Counted from the first letter of the stretch, positions 19,078-29,696 are shown. The stretch is DNA of 64,000 nt from Pokkaliibacter plantistimulans (GCF_003194385.1 NZ_LAPT01000029.1:1-64000), one strand, 5' to 3'. Notes: a model not told the origin generated them from the letters alone. Program-made: numbers and translations.

Positions 19078-19617
19078 ATGGAACAGGCTTTCGCTCATAT
19101 CATCACGAGCATAGGAGAAAATCTTGGCCGGGAGGGCCTGCGTGACACGCCCAAGCGCGCAGCCAAAGCGATGAGTTATCTGACTCGCGGTTACCAGCAA
19201 GATCTGCAGGAAATCGTCAACAATGCGCTATTTCCGTCTGAAAACAGTGAAATGGTGATTGTACGCAATATCGAGCTGTACTCACTGTGTGAGCATCATA
19301 TGCTGCCTTTCATTGGTAAAGCACATGTCGCGTATATCCCTAAAGGCAAAGTGCTAGGTCTGTCAAAAGTGGCACGGATTGTCGATATGTTCGCTCGACG
19401 CCTGCAAATTCAGGAAAACCTCACCAAAGAGATTGCTGAAGCGGTCTTTCAGGTCACCGAGGCCGCAGGCGTTGGCGTCGTTATCGAGGCTCAGCATATG
19501 TGCATGATGATGCGCGGTGTTGAGAAGCAGAATGCCAGCATGACAACATCCATGATGCTGGGGAACTTCCGCACCGATGAACGTACCCGCAACGAATTCC
19601 TGTCGCTGATTCGCTGA
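19078..19617 (+). CDS. folE: GTP cyclohydrolase I
   Basis: 179 aa, the shorter form seen in pseudomonads compared with about 220 in E. coli. It makes dihydroneopterin triphosphate from GTP, the first step to folate. Zinc ligands are visible: Cys71 and His74 in [10 protein letters not shown] and Cys142 in [13 protein letters not shown]. Other signatures: [20 protein letters not shown] and [10 protein letters not shown]. It stands alone, with a short hairpin (19640-19660) after it. Confidence 0.96.
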   Translation: MEQAFAHIITSIGENLGREGLRDTPKRAAKAMSYLTRGYQQDLQEIVNNALFPSENSEMVIVRNIELYSLCEHHMLPFIGKAHVAYIPKGKVLGLSKVARIVDMFARRLQIQENLTKEIAEAVFQVTEAAGVGVVIEAQHMCMMMRGVEKQNASMTTSMMLGNFRTDERTRNEFLSLIR

Positions 19618-19639
19618 TTCGCTCAACATTACAAAACTA

Positions 19640-19660
19640 GGGAGTTCTCGCTGAACTCCC
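19640..19660. terminator. Hairpin after folE
   Basis: 8-bp perfect stem GGGAGTTC / GAACTCCC with a 5-nt loop between convergent folE and the DUF4892 gene. The following T content is poor, so a weak or factor-assisted terminator. Confidence 0.5.
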
Positions 19661-19684
19661 CTGACCTCACACTGTTGTTTAGCT

Positions 19685-20602
19685 CTATTTTTCGTCTTTA
19701 GGATAAGCCCAGAGCGCCACTCCATCGTCAGTAGCATTTGAGAATGGCCCCAATGGCCATACTTCAATCTCGACATCCTCGACACCCTGATCCCTGAGCA
19801 AACGTTTCACTTGCTCCCCTCGATTGCGAGCACGTTCCAGCAAGTCAGCCGGATCCTCTGCCCCTTTGATTCGACTGACCAGCCAAACAGACTTCCACTG
19901 CCCCTGTAAAACAGGATCGATCCAGTGATCAGGCAGGAAAGGTGTCACCAACTGATCATCAGACGAAAACTCTACCGGAACCTGCAATTTCAACGGCCCT
20001 TCGGCAGATCCGTTTCGGCCCGTTTGCACAATATCAAGGTGGAGATAGGCGCGTCGATTTGCACGTAACACCGAGTACGCAGCGACATAGATATCGCCAT
20101 CCTCTACAGCAAAGCGTGCTAGCAGATAGTCCTGCTCTCTATCCATACCGTAGAGCACGGGATCATTGAACACATCGCTGGACCAATAGCTGCTATCACC
20201 GCAGGCGCGCGACTGACATTGAAAAAGAATTTCGGGATCGTGCGACGCGAGTTGCTCTTTGATCGACTCGAAAGCTTCTCGTGGTGCAACATTAGCAGGC
20301 AATTGGTACGTCAGACGCCACAATCTGCCTTTGCTGCGAATTTCACTCTCGGCCTGAATCTGACCATTGGATTTAACCATCGGACCGGTGGGTAACAGAT
20401 GATAGTCAACGGTGTTTCGTCGATAAGTCACTATCCAGGAACCTGGGTAACGACTGAAAAGAGGGTTATCCTGACTGCCTGGTACATCATCTTCAGCAAA
20501 GGCAGAAATCTGCAAAACTGTATTAAGCACGACAAAGATGCCAACCCACCGCGCTAATAGTGATATTCTTCCCGCTAACGCTGTCACACTCAGCCCCCAC
20601 AT
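19685..20602 (-). CDS. DUF4892 exported protein
   Basis: 305 aa. N-terminal signal peptide-like segment (about residues 14-36, cleavage near SAFAE), so probably periplasmic or outer-membrane associated. The start of the mature part, DNPLFSRYPGSWIVTYRR, and the later RGEQVKRLLRDQGVEDVEIEVWPLGP fit DUF4892; the C-terminal segment resembles an OmpA-like 'count and name' element in such proteins, though I do not see a full peptidoglycan-binding motif. Function unknown. It is transcribed away from cheV. Confidence 0.75.
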   Translation of the reverse strand: MWGLSVTALAGRISLLARWVGIFVVLNTVLQISAFAEDDVPGSQDNPLFSRYPGSWIVTYRRNTVDYHLLPTGPMVKSNGQIQAESEIRSKGRLWRLTYQLPANVAPREAFESIKEQLASHDPEILFQCQSRACGDSSYWSSDVFNDPVLYGMDREQDYLLARFAVEDGDIYVAAYSVLRANRRAYLHLDIVQTGRNGSAEGPLKLQVPVEFSSDDQLVTPFLPDHWIDPVLQGQWKSVWLVSRIKGAEDPADLLERARNRGEQVKRLLRDQGVEDVEIEVWPLGPFSNATDDGVALWAYPKDEK

Positions 20603-20779
20603 ACTAGACTATTGATACTATTGTGAACTGGCCGCATCATACTTGTTGCCGCAGCACCGCTGCCACTTTCCAAAAGCGCTGGCACGACAAAGATTTAGCG
20701 TTGCTCAACAAGCATATAGAGCCAGAACTTATCGAATGCAACAACCCATCTAGATGGGACTGAACGAGCAGGATTTTCT

Positions 20780-21697
20780 ATGGCTGGCGTACTAGACTCC
20801 GTAAACCAGCGCACCCAGCTGGTGGGCAAGAACCGTCTTGAGTTACTTACCTTCAGACTGAATGGTCCGCAGATCTACGGTATAAACGTTTTTAAAGTAC
20901 GGGAAATTCTACAAACCCCCAAATTAACCGAAATTCCTGAAAGCCATCCGGTGATCAGAGGTACTGCGTATATTCGCGGGCGTACCATTCCGGTTATTGA
21001 CCTAGCATTAGCAATGGGTAGTTCAGTACCCACTGACATTGAAGGCAGTTTTATCGTCATCAGTGAATACAACATGACCGTTCAGGGATTTCTGGTACGG
21101 GCAGTTGAACGCATTATCAATATGAACTGGGAAGACATTCTTCCACCCCCGAGTGGTTTGGGAAATCGTCACTATCTGACCTCAATTACACGCTTTGAGA
21201 ATCGTCTGATTGAAATACTTGATGTTGAGAAAATTCTGTCCGAAGTAGCACCACGCAATGACGACGTCAGTGAAGAAATAGTTACAAAGGTCAAGGATCA
21301 ACGCCCCGAACACTTCCGCGTTCTGATCGTCGACGATTCGTCCGTAGCCCGTAAGCAGATTAAACGTGCAGTAGAGGCCGTTGGTGCAGAAACCGTGTTA
21401 CTCAATGACGGTGCGGAAGCTTACAGACACCTCCTGGAACTCAATGAGCAAGGCATAAACGTAGCCGAACACTATTACGTGCTAATTTCTGACGTGGAAA
21501 TGCCAGAAATGGACGGCTACACCCTGACAGCAAAGATACGCTCAAACAGTGATTTGAAAGACCTGTATGTGATGCTCCATACTTCGCTGAGCGGCGTCTT
21601 CAATCAATCCATGGTCGACAAAGTAGGTGCTGATGACTTTTTGGCGAAATTCCAGCCTGATGTGTTAGCTGAACGCGTGCTGTTTCACAAACGCTAA
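20780..21697 (+). CDS. cheV: Chemotaxis protein CheV
   Basis: 305 aa. N-terminal CheW domain (about 18-160) with YGINVFKVREIL and RGRTIPVIDL, which couples receptors to CheA; C-terminal receiver domain (about 178-300) with acidic pair Asp185/Asp186 (LIVDDSS), phospho-acceptor Asp238 (LISDVEMPEMDGY) and Lys in FLAKF. CheV modulates the receptor array and can act as a phosphate sink. No other chemotaxis gene is nearby. A perfect palindrome CCCATCTAGATGGG lies 21 bp before the ATG. Confidence 0.93.
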   Translation: MAGVLDSVNQRTQLVGKNRLELLTFRLNGPQIYGINVFKVREILQTPKLTEIPESHPVIRGTAYIRGRTIPVIDLALAMGSSVPTDIEGSFIVISEYNMTVQGFLVRAVERIINMNWEDILPPPSGLGNRHYLTSITRFENRLIEILDVEKILSEVAPRNDDVSEEIVTKVKDQRPEHFRVLIVDDSSVARKQIKRAVEAVGAETVLLNDGAEAYRHLLELNEQGINVAEHYYVLISDVEMPEMDGYTLTAKIRSNSDLKDLYVMLHTSLSGVFNQSMVDKVGADDFLAKFQPDVLAERVLFHKR

Positions 21698-21704
21698 CGT
21701 GTGA

Positions 21705-21739
21705 AGTGGAAACGCGCCTAATATAGGCGCGTTTCCACT
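21705..21739. terminator. Bidirectional terminator after cheV
   Basis: Perfect 15-bp stem AGTGGAAACGCGCCT with its complement and a 5-nt loop, between convergent cheV and the hydrolase gene. Confidence 0.8.
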
Positions 21740-21759
21740 CTTACGTATCAGTCAACTAG

Positions 21760-22620
21760 CTATTTGCCTTCTCGTAGACTCTGCCAAAACCAACCTGCCA
21801 CCTTGCCTGTGCCATCCTCCAGATGAAGATGGTGCCCTCCAGGTAATTGGGCCACCTGCAAATGAGGGATGACAGCCTGGCGTTGAGCCATGACTGGCCA
21901 CAGCTTGATGTTCCCCTGATCAGCCAGCAACAAATGAACTGGCATCGAAAGACTAGCCAATACCGAGATCACTTCTTCCTCAGTCATCCGCTTAGTACTT
22001 TCACGCAACCGTGGGTCATGACTCCATTTGAGTCCCACATCCGTCACTGAAACGCCTCGCTCAATCAGGCGCTCTGCAGCCTGCCGGCTCAGCGGCCAAA
22101 GCCCATTCATGCGCGCCAGAGTAGCATGCTCATAGTCCTTGAAGTAACGTACCGGCCGCTTTGCTTCAGCACCCTCGGACTTACGCAGCACTTTCAATGC
22201 CGGCGGACTCCAAGCAGTCGACAGAGGCCCTAACGACTCAATCAGCAATAGTTTCTTGATGCGATCACTCGCAGCACCCGCGACAAGTGTAGATATTGCT
22301 GCCCCCAAGGAGTGACCAAACAGCGTGAAAGAGCACCATTGCAGCTCATCAGCCACGGCCAATACATCATCAACATATTGCCCAACCGGATAGTGCTGAC
22401 TTTCATCCCGCCATGCAGAGCGGCCATGACCTGGCAAATCAATAGCAATCAGATGAATCTGCAGCTTAGCCCGGGGACACATCACATCCAACGCATCCAG
22501 CAACTGGGAAAAACTGGCAGCATTATCTAACCAGCCATGAATTGCCAGCACCGGCTCAGCGCCTGGAGTCCCCCATTCCAGCGCAGCAATTCGCTGCCCC
22601 AGAAAACTAACTTCCCTCAT
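21760..22620 (-). CDS. Alpha/beta hydrolase
   Basis: 286 aa. Signatures in order: oxyanion segment IHGWLDNAASF (His28-Gly29), DLPGHGRS, nucleophile elbow GHSLGA (Ser104), a helical lid region rich in Arg/Glu (about 130-210), and GGHHLHLED supplying the catalytic histidine. It resembles the serine-hydrolase-like group rather than a named esterase. Substrate unknown, cytoplasmic. Last gene of a likely gpsA-DUF4389-sixA-hydrolase unit; 18 bp after sixA. Confidence 0.85.
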   Translation of the reverse strand: MREVSFLGQRIAALEWGTPGAEPVLAIHGWLDNAASFSQLLDALDVMCPRAKLQIHLIAIDLPGHGRSAWRDESQHYPVGQYVDDVLAVADELQWCSFTLFGHSLGAAISTLVAGAASDRIKKLLLIESLGPLSTAWSPPALKVLRKSEGAEAKRPVRYFKDYEHATLARMNGLWPLSRQAAERLIERGVSVTDVGLKWSHDPRLRESTKRMTEEEVISVLASLSMPVHLLLADQGNIKLWPVMAQRQAVIPHLQVAQLPGGHHLHLEDGTGKVAGWFWQSLREGK

Positions 22621-22638
22621 TCTTTACTCTCGGCTCAG

Positions 22639-23094
22639 TTAACGCACTGCTATCCAACGACCTTCAGCCATGGCACATCCGTACTCAACCACATCCATGT
22701 TGACTACCCGCACCTCACTGGTCCCCAATAGCTCGCTCTCCGCCCCCAACAGCCATCCAAGCAGTTCGCCTACAAGGGGCATGTGTGCTACCAGCATCAC
22801 AACCTGCTGCTCTGCGAGTACATCCCGCAACCAATCCAATGTCGAATGAACAGGAGCATCAGGAACTAATAGACTACTGGTGATGATCGGCAGTTTGCAC
22901 ATTTCTGAACAACGCTGAGCTGTCTGCTGCGCACGTACAAATGGACTCGCGCAAAGAAGCGACGGGCTATGACGTGCGAGCAACGCGGTCAGCACCTGCG
23001 TATTGTCTTTCTGACCACGCAAGGTCAATTGCCGCTCGGCATCAGAATTTGCCCATTGCTCCGCCTCACCGTGGCGCATGACAATCAATTTCAT
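22639..23094 (-). CDS. sixA: Phosphohistidine phosphatase SixA
   Basis: 151 aa, small histidine-phosphatase superfamily. Catalytic RHG at residues 7-9 (MRHGEAE), LTLRGQKD, then ASPFVRAQQTAQ and a second histidine in VAHMPLVGELL. SixA removes phosphate from histidine in phosphotransfer proteins (ArcB in E. coli; PTS-Ntr proteins also proposed). The target here is not known. It lies between DUF4389 (65 bp upstream) and the hydrolase. Confidence 0.9.
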   Translation of the reverse strand: MKLIVMRHGEAEQWANSDAERQLTLRGQKDNTQVLTALLARHSPSLLCASPFVRAQQTAQRCSEMCKLPIITSSLLVPDAPVHSTLDWLRDVLAEQQVVMLVAHMPLVGELLGWLLGAESELLGTSEVRVVNMDVVEYGCAMAEGRWIAVR

Positions 23095-23159
23095 ATTTTT
23101 CCTGACACTCTTCAGCTAGCAAAATGGACATCAAGCTCGGGTTGACGTTATAGCGGCTT

Positions 23160-23438
23160 CTATTTACTGCTCGGCCATGCACTGAAGGGGAAAGGCTTTT
23201 CTTCAGAATGGTAAGTCAAGAATGCAAGTGCCTGACAAATAAACTCTCTAAGCGAATATCCCCACTCCAACAGAGCACGACTGGACTCACCAATAATCAA
23301 GCGGACAAGCCACTGTAAGACAATAACAAAGAAGGTTGCCAGGACTGCCAACTTCAATAGCAAAACAAAGAAAATCATGTACACAGTGCGGACCACATTC
23401 TCTTCTGAGAACAGCCGACCCAAAAATGAAGATTTCAT
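23160..23438 (-). CDS. DUF4389 small membrane protein
   Basis: 92 aa. One long hydrophobic stretch (about residues 15-48, enough for one or two membrane spans), then WGYSLREFICQALAFLTYHSEEKPFPFSAWP. The ending, with an aromatic FxxYxTxxxxPFPF-type segment, is the DUF4389 pattern. Function unknown. The gpsA stop codon and this start codon are directly adjacent (TAGATG), indicating translational coupling. Confidence 0.8.
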   Translation of the reverse strand: MKSSFLGRLFSEENVVRTVYMIFFVLLLKLAVLATFFVIVLQWLVRLIIGESSRALLEWGYSLREFICQALAFLTYHSEEKPFPFSAWPSSK

Positions 23439-24464
23439 CTAGTTCCCTCTTGGTAGTACAAACTCAACGTCAGAGCTTTGCTCACCTCCCATTAACGCCT
23501 GTACAACCTGTTGTACCGGCCGCTGATTGAACACTACTTCGTACAACCCATCGACCAAAGGCATATACACACCCAGCTCTGTCGCCCAGTGTTTTACAAT
23601 CTGGAGGGTTCCAACCCCTTCCGCTACCTCTCCCAACTCTTCAACAATCTGGCCTAACGATCCACCTTTCCCCAGGGCGTGTCCGACCCGATAGTTACGA
23701 CTGAGGGGCGACATGCAGGTAACAGCGAGATCACCGACACCAGCCAAGCCTATAAAGGTTAGTGGATTAGCTCCAAGACATACGGCGAATCGACTCATTT
23801 CCGCCAGACTGCGAGTCATTAACATACTACGCGTGTTCTCTCCCATTCCAAGGGCGGCCGCCATGCCTGTCGCTATCGCATAAATATTCTTTAGTGCCCC
23901 GCCTAGCTCCACCCCATACATATCGTTGTTGGCATAAATGCGGAAATAATCTCTTCGCAATACACGTTGAACAGCGGCGCGGACCTGAGGATTGTTGCTG
24001 GCAATCACCGTTGCAGTTAATTGACGCCTGGCAACTTCCTTGGCTAGGTTGGGTCCGCTCAAGACTCCAATAGGGTGATCTGGCAGCTCTTCGCACATGA
24101 TCTGACTCATTAATTTAAAGCTGTCCGATTCAATGCCCTTGGTGGTACTGACAATCTGAGCTTCAGGCTGAATACAAGGCTTTATCTGCCGCAATACTTG
24201 TCTAAATGCCTTACTCGGCACTGCCATAAATATCAGATGACTATCTGCAACGGCATAACCTATATCACTGCATGCCTCCACATTTGCTAACAATGGATAA
24301 TCTGGCATGTAGCGATTATTTACACGGCTCTTTTCAACCTCTTCAGCCTGCTGGGCATCCCGCATCCATAACCGGACCTGATGACCATTCTCGGCTGCAA
24401 TATTCGCGATGATGGTGCCAAAACTTCCTCCACCCAGAACGGTTATGGCCTGATGATGAGACAT
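23439..24464 (-). CDS. gpsA: Glycerol-3-phosphate dehydrogenase [NAD(P)+]
   Basis: 341 aa from the ATG at 24464, preceded by GAGGAG; the frame extends 11 codons further without a site. It reduces dihydroxyacetone phosphate to sn-glycerol-3-phosphate for phospholipid synthesis. Nucleotide-binding GGGSFGT is at the N-terminus; [32 protein letters not shown] (catalytic Lys) and RSLAEMSRF are all present. First gene of the four-gene unit. Confidence 0.96.
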   Translation of the reverse strand: MSHHQAITVLGGGSFGTIIANIAAENGHQVRLWMRDAQQAEEVEKSRVNNRYMPDYPLLANVEACSDIGYAVADSHLIFMAVPSKAFRQVLRQIKPCIQPEAQIVSTTKGIESDSFKLMSQIMCEELPDHPIGVLSGPNLAKEVARRQLTATVIASNNPQVRAAVQRVLRRDYFRIYANNDMYGVELGGALKNIYAIATGMAAALGMGENTRSMLMTRSLAEMSRFAVCLGANPLTFIGLAGVGDLAVTCMSPLSRNYRVGHALGKGGSLGQIVEELGEVAEGVGTLQIVKHWATELGVYMPLVDGLYEVVFNQRPVQQVVQALMGGEQSSDVEFVLPRGN

Positions 24465-24719
24465 AGTTCTCCTCGATATTCCGATATTGAACGCCAATCT
24501 GGCAGAGATTGCGCGAATGGTATCACTACTGTTCGCTGAAAATATAAGGCCGCATGCAATTACAGAGCGTCAATGAGGTCTCTAAGACACAACTGTTAAA
24601 AAGTCGTGCTATTATTGCACCGCTAATTTACTGAACTCACCCTGCGACCACGCCTTGATTGCTGGTTGGCAGTCGCCCCAAACAATTTAGGCAATCGCAA
24701 ACATACAGGCAACCGACTC

Positions 24720-25457
24720 ATGTCATCGCCCGCAACATCGAAAGCTTCCGACTGTTTTCGCCTGAAAGGCAGCATGTTTACGCTCAGCATGATTGAGCTA
24801 ATACATTATTCGGCCATAGAGTTCAGCAACCAGCTATCCAGAACCGTCAACCAGGCTCCTCGCTTCTTTCAGCAAATGCCAGTGGTTATTTCTCTGGAAC
24901 ATCTCGCAGACGACAGCACTCCTGACTTCAAGGAAATCATCGAAATCTGCCGTTCACTAAAGGTGAATCCTGTAGGCATTCGAGGAGGCAGTGATGCCAT
25001 GGTGGAAAATGCGTTCACTGCGGGTCTGCCCAGCATGGGCTCTGTCACGCCGTCTCCATCACCACAGCGAGCACAGACCTCCAGCCCACAGCCAGCCGCT
25101 GTGGAGCCCAGCCTGGTGCCAGCCCGTATCATTGACCGACCAGTGCGTTCGGGCCAGCAAATATATGCTCGGAATACCAGCTTGATAGTTCTTGCTCCCG
25201 TCAGTGCAGGCGCTGAATTGTTGGCAGATGGTGATATTCATGTATACGCGCCTTTACGCGGACGTGCTCTGGCAGGTATAAACGGCAATACTCAGGCAAG
25301 AATTTTTTGCAATGCACTGGAGGCAGAGCTGCTGTCAATCGCAGGCCAATATAAATTGAGCGAAGATTTACAGCATTCCGAGCTTTGGAAACAAAGTGTA
25401 CAAGCCATGCTAGAGGATGAAAGCAAACTTCAGCTGAGTCCACTTTCGCTCAGCTAA
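24720..25457 (+). CDS. minC: Septum site-determining protein MinC
   Basis: 245 aa from the ATG at 24720. N-terminal FtsZ-inhibiting domain (about 8-105, FRLKGSMFTLSMIEL), a flexible Ser/Pro/Gln-rich linker (about 110-140), and the C-terminal beta-helix domain with RPVRSGQQIYARNTSLIVL, GDIHVYAPLRGRALAGI and ARIFCNALEAELLSIAGQYK. It blocks FtsZ rings away from midcell with MinD. The ribosome site is weak. minD follows after 104 bp. Confidence 0.94.
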   Translation: MSSPATSKASDCFRLKGSMFTLSMIELIHYSAIEFSNQLSRTVNQAPRFFQQMPVVISLEHLADDSTPDFKEIIEICRSLKVNPVGIRGGSDAMVENAFTAGLPSMGSVTPSPSPQRAQTSSPQPAAVEPSLVPARIIDRPVRSGQQIYARNTSLIVLAPVSAGAELLADGDIHVYAPLRGRALAGINGNTQARIFCNALEAELLSIAGQYKLSEDLQHSELWKQSVQAMLEDESKLQLSPLSLS

Positions 25458-25561
25458 CTTCGCGCTGGCCGTTCACCCAAGTGCTTACATGTCATTCATA
25501 GAATTGGCCGTTTTTATTTTACGCAGTAATCAGATTTTTGCTTTTTAAGGAAAACACGACC

Positions 25562-26371
25562 GTGGCTAAAATTATCGTTGTCACCTCCGGTAAAGGTGGA
25601 GTAGGCAAGACCACCTCTAGCGCGGCCATTGGCACAGGCTTAGCCCTGCGTGGCCACAAGACAGTCGTAATCGACTTTGACGTTGGTCTAAGAAATCTCG
25701 ACCTTATAATGAATTGCGAGCGTCGCGTTGTTTATGACTTTATTAACGTAGTCAACAATGAGGCAACTCTCAATCAGGCCCTGATCAAGGACAAGCGAGT
25801 TGAAACGCTGTACATCCTGCCCGCATCACAGACACGCGACAAAGACGCTCTGACCCGTGAAGGTGTAGAAAAGGTACTAATTGAACTCGCCGAGACATTT
25901 GAATACATCGTATGTGACTCCCCAGCGGGCATTGAGAAAGGCGCCTTAATGGCCCTGTACTTCGCAGACGAAGCCGTCGTGGTTACCAATCCTGAAGTCT
26001 CCTCCGTCAGAGACTCAGACCGGATTATTGGAATTCTCCACAGCAAGTCACGTCGTGCAGAAACAGGTCAGGAGCCGATCAAAGAGCACCTGTTGCTGAC
26101 CCGCTATGACCCGGAGCGTGTAGAATTGGGAGAAATGCTCGGCGTCAAAGACGTGCAGGACATTCTTGCCATTCCGCTGCTTGGTGTAATCCCCGAGTCA
26201 GAGGCGGTACTCAAGTGCTCCAACCAAGGTATTCCCGTCATTCTGGAATCTCAGAGCGACGCTGGTCAGGCTTATGAAGACGCCGTGTCCCGACTGCTCG
26301 GCGATGAGCGCCCGATGCGTTTCCTGACCGCTCCGAAAAAAGGATTCTTTAAACGTATGTTCGGAGGTTAA
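25562..26371 (+). CDS. minD: Septum site-determining ATPase MinD
   Basis: 269 aa from a GTG at 25562 (AAGGA ten bases upstream); length equals E. coli MinD, while the frame back to 25538 adds eight unlike residues. Deviant Walker A GKGGVGKT (Lys11, Lys16), [11 protein letters not shown], switch region SPAGIEKGA, and a C-terminal amphipathic membrane-targeting helix ending [11 protein letters not shown]. It binds membrane in the ATP state, recruits MinC, and is released by MinE. Confidence 0.97.
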   Translation: MAKIIVVTSGKGGVGKTTSSAAIGTGLALRGHKTVVIDFDVGLRNLDLIMNCERRVVYDFINVVNNEATLNQALIKDKRVETLYILPASQTRDKDALTREGVEKVLIELAETFEYIVCDSPAGIEKGALMALYFADEAVVVTNPEVSSVRDSDRIIGILHSKSRRAETGQEPIKEHLLLTRYDPERVELGEMLGVKDVQDILAIPLLGVIPESEAVLKCSNQGIPVILESQSDAGQAYEDAVSRLLGDERPMRFLTAPKKGFFKRMFGG

Positions 26372-26372
26372 A

Positions 26373-26627
26373 GTGGCCAGTTTTTTCGATTATTTCCGAA
26401 GCCGTAAGCCCAACTCCGCCTCCGTCGCGAAAGAACGTTTGCAAATTATCGTTGCGCATGAACGTTCACAGCGACAGCAGCCGGATTACTTACCTGCGCT
26501 GCAAAAGGAACTGCTGGAAGTTATCAAGAAATATGTGCAGGTTGCACAGGACGACATATCGATTCAGATCGACAATACCGACAACTGTTCGGTATTGGAA
26601 CTCAACATCACGTTGCCAGAAAAATAA
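26373..26627 (+). CDS. minE: Cell division topological specificity factor MinE
   Basis: 84 aa. N-terminal membrane-targeting helix ([11 protein letters not shown]), MinD-contact region [15 protein letters not shown], then the dimerisation domain with [15 protein letters not shown] and an [12 protein letters not shown] ending. It starts with GTG one base after the minD stop, so the two are coupled. It triggers MinD ATP hydrolysis and drives the oscillation. Confidence 0.96.
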   Translation: MASFFDYFRSRKPNSASVAKERLQIIVAHERSQRQQPDYLPALQKELLEVIKKYVQVAQDDISIQIDNTDNCSVLELNITLPEK

Positions 26628-26662
26628 GCACGCTTTAACAAGAACCTATCAATATAAAAGTG

Positions 26663-26685
26663 CGAGCCGACTAATTGTCGGCTCG
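26663..26685. terminator. Hairpin between minE and selO
   Basis: Perfect 9-bp stem CGAGCCGAC / GTCGGCTCG with a 5-nt loop between convergent genes; T-run modest. Confidence 0.65.
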
Positions 26686-26722
26686 AATCTCTTCTCACGA
26701 TGTAATGTTCTGCATTTTACGC

Positions 26723-28177
26723 TCAGGATGAGCAACTAATCTCAAGCGATTTCCCCCACTGTGGAGGTCTCTTTGCATACTTCAGAAACTCTGGCTGCTC
26801 ATCAAACGGTTTTTGCATGATCAGGAAAAGACGCTCAACTTCACTGATATCTCCTAGCTCCGCCTTTTCGATAGCTTCCTGTAGCAAATAATTACGTATT
26901 ACGTAGTGGGGATTAACAGCATTCATCAACTGTTGGCGCTGATCCCAGTCTTGGCCTTTCAGACGGTGCTGATACTGCTCAAGCCAAGTATCAAACTCAG
27001 GTAATTGCATAAACTCACTACGCAACTTTTCCGGCCGCCGACCTGGCCTTACCTCACCCAACCAACGAAATGCCAAGGTATAGTCCATTTTATTGGTCGC
27101 TAATAACTGCAACCAAGCCTTAAGCATCTCATGATCGCTTTCAGTGAACTCAGGTAACCCTAAGCGCCTTCTCATCAGCTCAGAAAATTCCCGCACCAGA
27201 ATTGGCTCAAAACTTTCCAATCCCTTTCGCAAGCCTTCCATTTCAATTATTGGAGTCAACGCTTGCGCCAAACATTGCAAGTTCCAATAAGCAATTGATG
27301 GTTGTCGGTAGAACGCGTAGCGCCCTTGTGAATCAGAGTGATTGCAGACGAAGCGTGGATCGTAATCGTCCAGGAATGCGAATGGCCCAAAGTCGAAGGT
27401 ATCACCCAGAATAGAAAAATTATCGGTATTCATCACGCCATGGCAAAACCCGTAGGCCTGCCAATAGGCGATCATCTTCGCAGTACGCTCAACAATCTCT
27501 GCAAACATGGCTTCGTAAGGCAGTGAGAGCGATGTGAAATGGCTGAAATACGTCTCAAGGCAGAACTCAGCCAACTGCTTTAGCAACTCATGCTGCTGAC
27601 TGTAATAGAAGTACTCAAAATGACCGAATCGAACATGAGTTTTAGCAATGCGAATCAGCATCGCTCCACGCTCTTCCGTCTCTCGATAAACCGGTTCATC
27701 ACTCCCCAGCAAACCCAACGCCCTTGTCGTTGGTACACCTAATGCCGCAAGCGACTCCGAACACAAATATTCGCGAATGCTCGAACGCAATACAGCGCGC
27801 CCGTCACCCATGCGAGAATAAGGCGTCGGGCCAGCCCCCTTCAGATGCACATCCCAGACTTCACCTTTGGTGTTTTGTACTTCACCTAAAAGGAGACCTC
27901 GACCATCACCCAGCCTAGGAGTATACCCACCAAACTGATGGCCGCTGTACACCATAGCAAGAGGGTTGGTGCCAACCCACGATGAACTACCACCAATGAG
28001 GTCAGCAATGTCACGGCGCTTGAACTGTTCGACATCCAGATCTAACAAGGCCGCAGCGGCAGGACTACCAGTCAACCACCGCAACCCTGCTAAAGGAGCA
28101 ACCGCTTGCCGGGAATAGAACTCCTGCGGCAAGCGGCTGTATCGATTTATAAACTCAAGCGTTTCCAGTGTTTTCAC
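26723..28177 (-). CDS. selO: Protein adenylyltransferase SelO
   Basis: 484 aa from a GTG at 28177 with AGGAG six bases upstream; a TTG two codons earlier is weaker. Pseudokinase-fold enzyme that moves AMP from ATP to Ser/Thr/Tyr of proteins. Visible: [18 protein letters not shown] (nucleotide loop), [36 protein letters not shown] and [13 protein letters not shown] (metal-binding Asn/Asp). It ends CSS, the C-x-x tail in which some homologues have selenocysteine. The start overlaps the end of rhlB by 23 bp. Confidence 0.93.
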   Translation of the reverse strand: MKTLETLEFINRYSRLPQEFYSRQAVAPLAGLRWLTGSPAAAALLDLDVEQFKRRDIADLIGGSSSWVGTNPLAMVYSGHQFGGYTPRLGDGRGLLLGEVQNTKGEVWDVHLKGAGPTPYSRMGDGRAVLRSSIREYLCSESLAALGVPTTRALGLLGSDEPVYRETEERGAMLIRIAKTHVRFGHFEYFYYSQQHELLKQLAEFCLETYFSHFTSLSLPYEAMFAEIVERTAKMIAYWQAYGFCHGVMNTDNFSILGDTFDFGPFAFLDDYDPRFVCNHSDSQGRYAFYRQPSIAYWNLQCLAQALTPIIEMEGLRKGLESFEPILVREFSELMRRRLGLPEFTESDHEMLKAWLQLLATNKMDYTLAFRWLGEVRPGRRPEKLRSEFMQLPEFDTWLEQYQHRLKGQDWDQRQQLMNAVNPHYVIRNYLLQEAIEKAELGDISEVERLFLIMQKPFDEQPEFLKYAKRPPQWGKSLEISCSS

Positions 28178-29696
28178 TGGCAACTCCTAAGAGGTCTTCT
28201 GGGGGATGTTCACAAGGTAACTTATGCCCAATCAGCTCTTCCAGGGAGTGCAACAGGAAGGCATCGTCTTCGCCAATCAAACTGATTGACGTTCCCGTTT
28301 TACCTGCACGCCCGGTACGGCCGATGCGATGCACATAGTCTTCAAGATCTTCTGGAAGATTGTAATTGATCACGTGACTGATATCGTCAACGTGAATACC
28401 GCGTCCAGCGACATCTGTAGCGACCAATACATCAATTGATCCAGAACGGAAGGCCTCCAACGTACTCACACGCTTACGCTGAGTAACCTCACCAGAAAGC
28501 ATTGCGACCTTGACGCCATCCTTGCGCAAACGCTCGTACAGACGTCGTGTCTGATCTCTGCGATTAGCAAACACCATCACCCGTTTCAGCTCACGAACCA
28601 CAACCAGATTGCGAATGATTCGGTATTTATCGCTTTCGGCCACCATGTAGGCCACTTGCTCGACACTGTCAGTGGTCAATCGCTCTGATTCGATTGCGAC
28701 ATGCACCGGATCCTGTGTCCATTGTTCAGCCAATGCCAAAATGTCACCCGAATAGGTGGCGCTGAACAGTAACGTCTGCCGATCCCCCGTACGGGGAGTC
28801 TGACGAATAATACGACGTACATCAGGAATAAAGCCCATGCTCAGCATGCGATCGGCTTCATCCAGAACGAGCACTTCAACATCTCGCAGATTGACATTAC
28901 CGCGGCCAATAAAATCGATCAGTCGACCTGGCGTAGCAACCAGAATATCGATTCTCTCACCGATCAACTGCTCACGCTGCTTCTCGAAATCCATACCGCC
29001 AAGAATGCTGACAACATTCAAATCAGTAAATCGCGACAGTGCTACAGCGTCTTTGGCAATCTGCATTACCAGCTCACGCGTAGGTGCCAGTATCAGCGCA
29101 CGCGGAGTTCCATTTGGCAACGCGACATCTAACGGGAAGTCAATCAGGTCGGTAATAATGCTGACAAGAAAAGCAGCGGTCTTGCCTGTACCCGTTTGGG
29201 CTTTACCAGTTATATCCCGTCCCTGAAGGCTAAAAGGCAATGTTTTAGCCTGTATGGGGCTGCAATACTCATACCCCAGCTCAGCCACTGCATGCAGCAC
29301 ATCATCTGGCAGATTCAGATCATGAAATCGCACCTTACCTTCTGCTGGATAAACCTCAAACTCGGCGGGGCTCCAAGAGTTACGAGATTCAATATCTCGC
29401 GAACTGCGTCGTGTTCCATTCTTGGCCCGACGGGGGGTATTGCCAGCTTTCTCTTGCTGATCATCTGACGCAGAGAAGGTCTCTATCTCAGAGTCGCTCT
29501 CGTCACCATCACGCTGGTCAAGACGCTCTGAAGCGGGTTTACGTCGTCCATCCGTACGTCGACGAGACTTGTTATTACGACCACGAGAACTAGAACGACC
29601 AGACGCCTTTCGCTCGCCACGATCACGTTCGCCTTCAGACTGGGTCACAGCCCCACTGTCGAGCTTTTCAGCCTCACGCACGTTGTTTTCTTGCAT
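28155..29696 (-). CDS. rhlB: ATP-dependent RNA helicase RhlB
   Basis: 513 aa from the ATG at 29696, preceded by AGAGAGG; a GTG at 29717 is possible. The first ~115 residues are a charged, Arg/Ser/Gly-rich low-complexity region, as in pseudomonad RhlB. Then the DEAD-box core: Q-motif [10 protein letters not shown], Walker A AQTGTGKT (about 166-173), [23 protein letters not shown] (about 279-282), SAT and [10 protein letters not shown]. It unwinds RNA, in enterobacteria within the degradosome. The closest alternative is another RhlE/SrmB-type helicase. Confidence 0.87.
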   Translation of the reverse strand: MQENNVREAEKLDSGAVTQSEGERDRGERKASGRSSSRGRNNKSRRRTDGRRKPASERLDQRDGDESDSEIETFSASDDQQEKAGNTPRRAKNGTRRSSRDIESRNSWSPAEFEVYPAEGKVRFHDLNLPDDVLHAVAELGYEYCSPIQAKTLPFSLQGRDITGKAQTGTGKTAAFLVSIITDLIDFPLDVALPNGTPRALILAPTRELVMQIAKDAVALSRFTDLNVVSILGGMDFEKQREQLIGERIDILVATPGRLIDFIGRGNVNLRDVEVLVLDEADRMLSMGFIPDVRRIIRQTPRTGDRQTLLFSATYSGDILALAEQWTQDPVHVAIESERLTTDSVEQVAYMVAESDKYRIIRNLVVVRELKRVMVFANRRDQTRRLYERLRKDGVKVAMLSGEVTQRKRVSTLEAFRSGSIDVLVATDVAGRGIHVDDISHVINYNLPEDLEDYVHRIGRTGRAGKTGTSISLIGEDDAFLLHSLEELIGHKLPCEHPPEDLLGVASENTGNA

